64,000 nucleotides of DNA, from assembly GCA_022747635.1 (NCBI GenBank), contig JAKTNV010000001.1, positions 42,463,446 to 42,527,445 of the forward strand. Direction: 5' to 3'. Both the position numbers and the translations under genes were made by a program. Within the stretch, counting starts at the first letter, position 1; the number at the start of each line of letters is the position of its first letter. Of the stretch, positions 59,346 through 64,000 are shown one piece after another. The notes beneath the pieces were generated by a model that worked only from the letters and a program-made list of their open reading frames with translations, was not told the origin of the DNA and searched no databases. This DNA is from Hetaerina americana. Taxonomy: Eukaryota; Arthropoda; Insecta; Odonata; Calopterygidae.

Positions 59346-59992
59346 TCCACAGCGTCGCTACCAAAAGTTCGTCGTTCCCCAAAAACTCTGGGATGCCTTG
59401 CGAGTCGTTATGTAGACGTTATTTTGGAGATTTGATCAGAATGGAAAATGGCACCCGAGGCCTCGTACTCTTACTATAGGCCTTGGAGATTAAAACTCCT
59501 GCGAATTTACGCAGGAATCGTTTGACAGAATCTTGATGAGTACTGAATGATTTTAAAATGTACTGTTATGTTTCTCCATACTAGTATAGCGGAATAAGAA
59601 TACATTACGTTATTGCAAAACTATTCTAATGCATCCTGGGTTTTCTGACATGGAAGGCTTCAGTGTATAAAAAATGCATCGCAGAAATGATTGCTTTGAC
59701 TGTTGTACGCATTCAAATGAAATTTCAGTGTACATTGTAGGACAAGACTTCACAGCGACAGCATAGGGGCAAAATAGAAATAAGTAAATAAGGTCAAGTG
59801 AACCACGACAATGGTTTTTTGGTATCAAAATTGTCATCATCTTTAAAAGATATATAAATAGGAATATTTATTTTTCAACAAATTGCTCATCTTTTATTGC
59901 TGCCAGGGTTGACTTTTCAGTTCGATAAAATAGAATATTTTGCATAGTAATTAATTTCCGTGAAGAATTCCAAGATACACTCTTCTTGAATT

Positions 59993-60000
<8 letters not shown>
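59346..60000. other. AT-rich spacer, nothing recognised
   Basis: No supported feature; the 76-codon minus frame (59610-59840) has no motif. Confidence 0.5.

Positions 60001-60035
<35 letters not shown>
60001..60035. repeat. (TA)n microsatellite
   Basis: About 35 bp of uninterrupted TA repeats. Confidence 0.95.
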
Positions 60036-60038
<3 letters not shown>

Positions 60039-60599
60039 TCAATACTTATAAAAGACGATATATATTTGTCGGGATTGCATTTATGATCTCTATTAATGGA
60101 ATTGATGGAAATTCGAAGCGATTGAGTAGAGGATATGCTATGACTACTGCCGCATACAGAATTCCTTAAAAGAATCCGAAATCTTTTTCAATATCTTATA
60201 ATTACATACATATTGAACCATGAAGTAACGCCTATGACTCGGTAGACACATAGCAGATAACTTTCTGGCGATTAGGAGCGTATTGATTTTGAAGTTATTG
60301 CTGGTGTAGCACCGGTCTCTGCTTACAGCTGTTCGCTTTTGCCAGATATTTTGATAGCCACGCCGGGATAGAGCTCCCACCGAATCATCTGTTTTTTCCT
60401 CACGCACACCCTCTCCGCATGAACAAACGCAATGACCTCACGCATCCGCAATCCATATTTTTACCCAACAGAGTCTTCGATCCAAGGGGATGCGCCCATG
60501 GAATGAGAAGACGTGTAACCCCATAAACAAACGTTAATTATGTTTTGGTCCCTGCTGGGAAAACGGAACTATCGCCCGCTATCGCAAAAAAAGCGTGAA
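60036..60599. other. Spacer, nothing recognised
   Basis: The 87-codon minus frame (60144-60407) shows no recognisable domain. No other feature. Confidence 0.45.
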
Positions 60600-61350
60600 A
60601 GGAGCGCTCTCGGCAGGTTGGGAGGAGGGGGTCGTGCTTCCTCTTCTGCGATGCTCCGGAGAATGGGGGAGAGCGTGGGAGAGGGGAAAAGGGGCGTCCG
60701 CCCAGGGGGGGTGTAAGTGAGTGTGGGGAGGGTGAAGGCTGGTGCCTGGAGGGCCGTGTACTCTGTTTAATCGGATTACCTGTTGACCACGACATCGAAT
60801 CCACACATCAACAGACATCCCACGCTCTTGGTTCGTGCCGCCCTCGTCTCTCTCGGCGTTGCAATTGGATCCTTCGGGTGTGGGGTGGTGGAGACAGAGC
60901 CACCCCGCCGAGGAGGGAGAGCGGGAAATGAAAAGGGAAATGGTGAGGAAGGGGCAAGTGGGGGAGCTACGGGGTGTGTGCGCTCTCAGTGTTTTGGAGG
61001 TGAAATGGGGGGAGGGGCAGGGGAGAAGAGTACCGGAGGGGAAGGCGTAAATGTTGGAGGTTTTCAAGATGAGGAGAAGCGAGGAGAGAAAGAGGGGAGG
61101 TCGAACTCCAGTCTCTGTTCCATAACACCACCGACTCCCCTTTCCAACCGCCACTTCCACCGCAATCGTCTCCTTCTCCTCCTCTCTCTTAGTAATGAAA
61201 AAACGACCATTCCACAAAACGACTAAGGATCGGATACAGTTACCCAGGCTGATGCTAACCTTTACCCCATCTCTCTTCTTCCCATCCTCCTCCGGCTTCC
61301 ATTCTTCTTTGATACAGCCCTTTCCTATTTTCCCTCTCTCTGTGTCCCTT
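60600..61350. other. Strand-switching purine/pyrimidine tract
   Basis: 60610-61100 is G/A-rich on the plus strand and 61110-61345 is C/T-rich; the switch is near 61110. This is the reverse polarity order to 17330-18340. A 300-codon minus frame (60579-61481) and a 147-codon plus frame overlap and are low-complexity, without any domain. Confidence 0.65.
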
Positions 61351-61799
61351 TCCATATATACATGTACATACACAAATATAACTGCAAACATCAACACACA
61401 ATTATTTTTTATTTCGTGCGAATATATTTTTTTATTTTCATAAACATGATGCAACAGATAGGGTAGCAATTGAAAGCGCATGAAATAACACGGTAAATTT
61501 ACCCTAATGACATCACGACATTAAAGAAAGAAAGACGACTACTCTTATTCTTTCACTCGGAAATAAGGTATTCATTCCCATAGGAATTCTCAAAAAGTGT
61601 CCTTCTAATGTTTTCCTTATGACTGTGCCACATTAGTATTTCTAATATTAATTAATATCCCACGCATGGAAATACAAAACATTTTAAATGCTGGTAACAC
61701 TAAGGAAAACGACTTTGACTAAATGTTTTTAACGTTTCGGCGAACATCCATAATATAATCGCCAAAATGATAAAAATGTTGATGCTAATGGATATCAAT
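61351..61799. other. AT-rich spacer, nothing recognised
   Basis: No supported feature. Confidence 0.5.
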
Positions 61800-62340
61800 A
61801 TTTAAATTATAAATATAAATATATATTATATATATGTATCTTTTTTATGTGTGTTCCCTTTTCCTTATATCTACATCTATGTGAATGAATGTGTGTCCGC
61901 CTTTTGGCGGGTTTTCTGGTTGGAATGTGATTTTTGCCATTGTGGCTCGTTTCCCTCTTCTGCCTGTGCGTACCATGAAACGCACTGTTCCAATATTTTA
62001 TGACGTTGTATAATTCCTTTTTCTGCTATCCTTCCCTATTGTATGTCCTCGTCCATTCCTCCTTTCGTGGGTGAAATCGCTCCCGAACGCCATCTTCTGG
62101 CCAAAGAATCGGTGCACTTTATTGCATACTCCTCCGAGAATTTAAGTGCAATTTACCTTTCCTCGATAGCTCAAGGGGTTAACAGCATCGACTCGGCAAG
62201 TTGAAGATCCATGGCTCAACTCCCGGTCAAAGAAACTGTTTTCTTCTCATGATCTGCTCGATTCCGCTCTCCCCGCAATTCCTGTGCTTATCTTTTATGC
62301 GTCTGCGTATTCCTTTTTCTTATATCTACAATATTATTTG
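61800..62340 (+). mobile_element. Interspersed repeat with a tRNA-like (SINE) head
   Basis: 61846-61926 (GTGTTCCCTTTTCCTTATAT, then TTGGCGGGTTT) has an inverted relative at the end of the window (63917-64000). Farther on, TAGCTCAAGGGGTTAACAG (62166-62184) and GGCTCAACTCCC (62213-62224) form A- and B-box-like elements of a tRNA-derived SINE head. A second TTCCTTTTTCTTATATCTAC-like segment follows near 62310-62330. The relation between the two parts is inferred; they may be two tandem copies of one SINE with TTCCTTATATCTAC-type 3' ends. Confidence 0.5.
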
Positions 62341-62489
62341 TATCCATTTTCCTGCATCTAATGAATATATCTATGTACATGGATATTGTATAAACATACA
62401 CACATGTATGTACACAAATATATGCATATATAAGTACAACATTACACTTATATATACATATATAAGTCTAACGTCTTGTGCGCTCCAAT
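62341..62489. repeat. Irregular TA/CA simple repeats
   Basis: ACATATATAAG, ACACATGTATGTAC and related units form a degenerate simple-repeat stretch between the SINE-like unit and the LINE leader. Confidence 0.6.
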
Positions 62490-63779
62490 GACCCCTAGAC
62501 CTGTGTTGTAGGGAGCAATGATTATTGCTCCTGGTAGGGTCACTCATGCCAAATAGGTCAAAGGTTAGGAGCCAGACGAAAGGCAGTCCACGCAGCGTCT
62601 CTTCCTCAGTGAGGCGGCTGCAATAGCGTCTGACCCCAGGGGGAAGCCATTGAGTGATGGTGTCACGTTAAAAATACTATTGAGGAAGGCAACGGGAAAC
62701 CACCTAAATTATCATTCCAATGACATAATGATGGACAGTATAGAGAAAATGAATCTTGGCTACTGCGGAACTTGGCCCAATCGGCCGTATGTCGTGCCTG
62801 GCAGCGGAAGAGGCAAGGCTTCCGCGGTCATCATCTCACGGAAACCTTTCAAAGGAAAACCGACAGAAACAGGACAGAAGACGCAGGAGAAGAAGACCAA
62901 ATTAGTAAGAATAGGAACTTGGATTTTTAGGATAATGTTGAGGACAGGAATATTAGAGAATATAAAGTGAGAATTGAAAGAGGAAATATATTTTAAGTTT
63001 TTGCGAGGAGAGATGGAAGGATTGCGGGGATTACACGAGAGATAGTGATAGAATATTACACAGCCAAAGGGGACGAGAGCCACCCAGGGATTACCATGAT
63101 ATTGAATAAAATGGTAGGAAGAAGCGTAGTCAACATATATTTTGCTGAAAATAGGAATAGATTGGAGGGTAATCTGCAGCCTGTACATGTCTCAGACTAC
63201 TGAGGTACGAAAGGGGAACGGAGAGTGTGGATGGACAGTTTTAGGAAGAGCAGTAAGGAAGGGTTGTCCATTATCACCGGTGCTGTTAAACAGGCATGTG
63301 GAGAAAATAAATAAAGAGACATAGAAATAACTAAAAATAGTTATTGAAAGTCGGCGGGGTATTCGTAAAATCAGTTAGGTTTGCTGATGATCAAGCTTCA
63401 CTTAATCAATCAGCCAAGGGGCTGCAAGCATTGCTGAGCGCATTGGAAATTCAATGTGTCAGATACGGGATGAGAATTAATTCAAATAAAACAAAGTTAA
63501 TGTGATTTTCTAGAAAGAGACAGGCCAAAGTTAACATTAAAATAGGAGGGAAAAATTTTAGCAGCTGGAGCATTTTACGTATCCCTGAAGTGTTTGGGAC
63601 CGAAATGGTCAAAGTAGTAGCTGAAGGAGGATGATAGACGTAGACTGGAGGCTTTTGAAATGTGGGTGCGGAGAAGAATGGAAAAGGTGAAATGGACGGA
63701 AAGAGAGGCAAATGAGGCGGTGTTATGTATGGTGGATGTGAAGAGGGCGTGTAGTTATATGTATCTTGTGAGGGCTTTA
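62490..63779 (+). mobile_element. LINE with 5' leader and internal deletion (inactive)
   Basis: The leader (62510-62890) matches the reverse complement of 4650-4960, including GGCAGCGGAAGAGGCAAG and the GGCAACGGGAAACCACC segment. KTKLVRIGTWIFRIMLRTGI (62897-62956) starts the endonuclease domain, and YYTAKGDESHPGITMILNKM (about 63055-63115) continues it. At about 63135-63145 the sequence jumps to the RT region KIGIDWRVICSLYMSQTTEV and GRAVRKGCPLSP (63146-63285), so the rest of the endonuclease and the first RT blocks are missing. The catalytic box FADDQASLNQSAKG (63380-63421) is intact in sequence but out of frame with its neighbours. The C-terminal [19 protein letters not shown] follows at 63637-63693. 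It stops in a TA microsatellite at 63780. Confidence 0.85.
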
Positions 63780-63838
63780 ACATATATATACATATATATA
63801 TATTTACATATATATATAAACATATATATATATATATA

Positions 63839-63913
<75 letters not shown>
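63780..63913. repeat. (TA)n microsatellite
   Basis: Blocks of TATATA with occasional CAT/TAAACA interruptions, then about 70 bp of pure TA. Tyr/Ile-rich minus frames across it are artefacts. Confidence 0.97.
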
Positions 63914-63917
<4 letters not shown>

Positions 63918-64000
63918 ACACGAAATCCCGCCAAACGGCGAATAAATACTCATATATACAGAAACAAATATAAGGAAAAGGGATAGGAACACGTATAAAG
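63914..64000 (-). repeat. Inverted relative of the 61.85-kb repeat (runs off the window)
   Basis: The reverse complement contains GTGTTCCTATCCCTTTTCCT, TATATTTG, then GCCGTTTGGCGGGATTTCGT, in the same order as at 61846-61926 (GTGTTCCCTTTTCCTTATAT ... CGCCTTTTGGCGGGTTTT). The unit is cut by the window end. Confidence 0.65.

Noticed and set aside
60579..61481. 300-codon minus-strand open frame
   Set aside because: It spans a purine-to-pyrimidine switch and is low-complexity, overlapped by open frames on the other strand. No domain or signal supports it.
1..64000. CRISPR arrays, bacterial operons, ribosome binding sites, rRNA, telomeric TTAGG arrays
   Set aside because: None is visible. Transposon types, microsatellites and composition point to eukaryotic nuclear DNA.

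Overview
The window looks like nuclear DNA of an arthropod, most probably an insect. It is AT-rich, contains no bacterial-style gene clusters, and carries several mariner (DD34D) transposon families, decayed APE-type LINEs, tRNA-derived SINEs, long (TA)n microsatellites and long strand-asymmetric pyrimidine/purine tracts. The species cannot be named from sequence alone. A LINE tail near 29.8 kb resembles tails I associate with hemimetabolous insects, but that is weak evidence. I see no complete host gene and no rRNA, CRISPR, operon or free-standing tRNA gene. The window is best read as intergenic or intronic DNA filled with transposons, with two low-to-moderate candidates for host exons.

Layout. 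2.2-5.0 kb holds a near full-length but broken LINE on the minus strand. A fragment of the same kind lies at 5.6-5.9 kb, and relatives lie at 30.8-31.4, 54.2-56.0 and 62.5-63.8 kb. 14.2-15.5 and 34.7-36.0 kb hold two copies of one dead mariner family, with a 3' fragment at 57.1-57.3 kb. 20.1-23.0 kb is a jockey/CR1-like LINE cut open by a 734-bp mariner (22133-22866). Two almost identical 753-bp mariner deletion derivatives sit at 24146-24898 and 46454-47206 in opposite orientation. A further mariner pseudogene lies at 42.8-43.85 kb. tRNA-headed SINEs lie at 24.9, 28.8, 62.2 and possibly 58.3 kb. A compact foldback element with 64-bp perfect arms lies at 41.8-42.05 kb.

Pyrimidine- or purine-rich blocks of 0.4-1.7 kb occur near 8.8-11.5, 16.2-18.3, 26.1-27.2, 33.8-34.2, 39.5-41.2, 52.1-53.7, 58.5-59.3 and 60.6-61.35 kb. 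Several switch strand polarity sharply. Many long open frames there are compositional artefacts.

The most informative observations are these. (1) The 753-bp mariner pair has perfect or near-perfect 33-bp inverted termini and an open 132-codon frame that keeps both helix-turn-helix modules but lacks the whole catalytic domain. This is the architecture expected of a trans-mobilised element encoding a DNA-binding-only protein. (2) Two mariner copies 20 kb apart share the same missing catalytic aspartate codon. (3) There is a datable nested insertion of a mariner into a LINE. (4) A GC3-biased, acceptor-preceded, poly(A)-signal-followed open frame at 19.4-19.8 kb may be the last exon of an unrecognised host gene.
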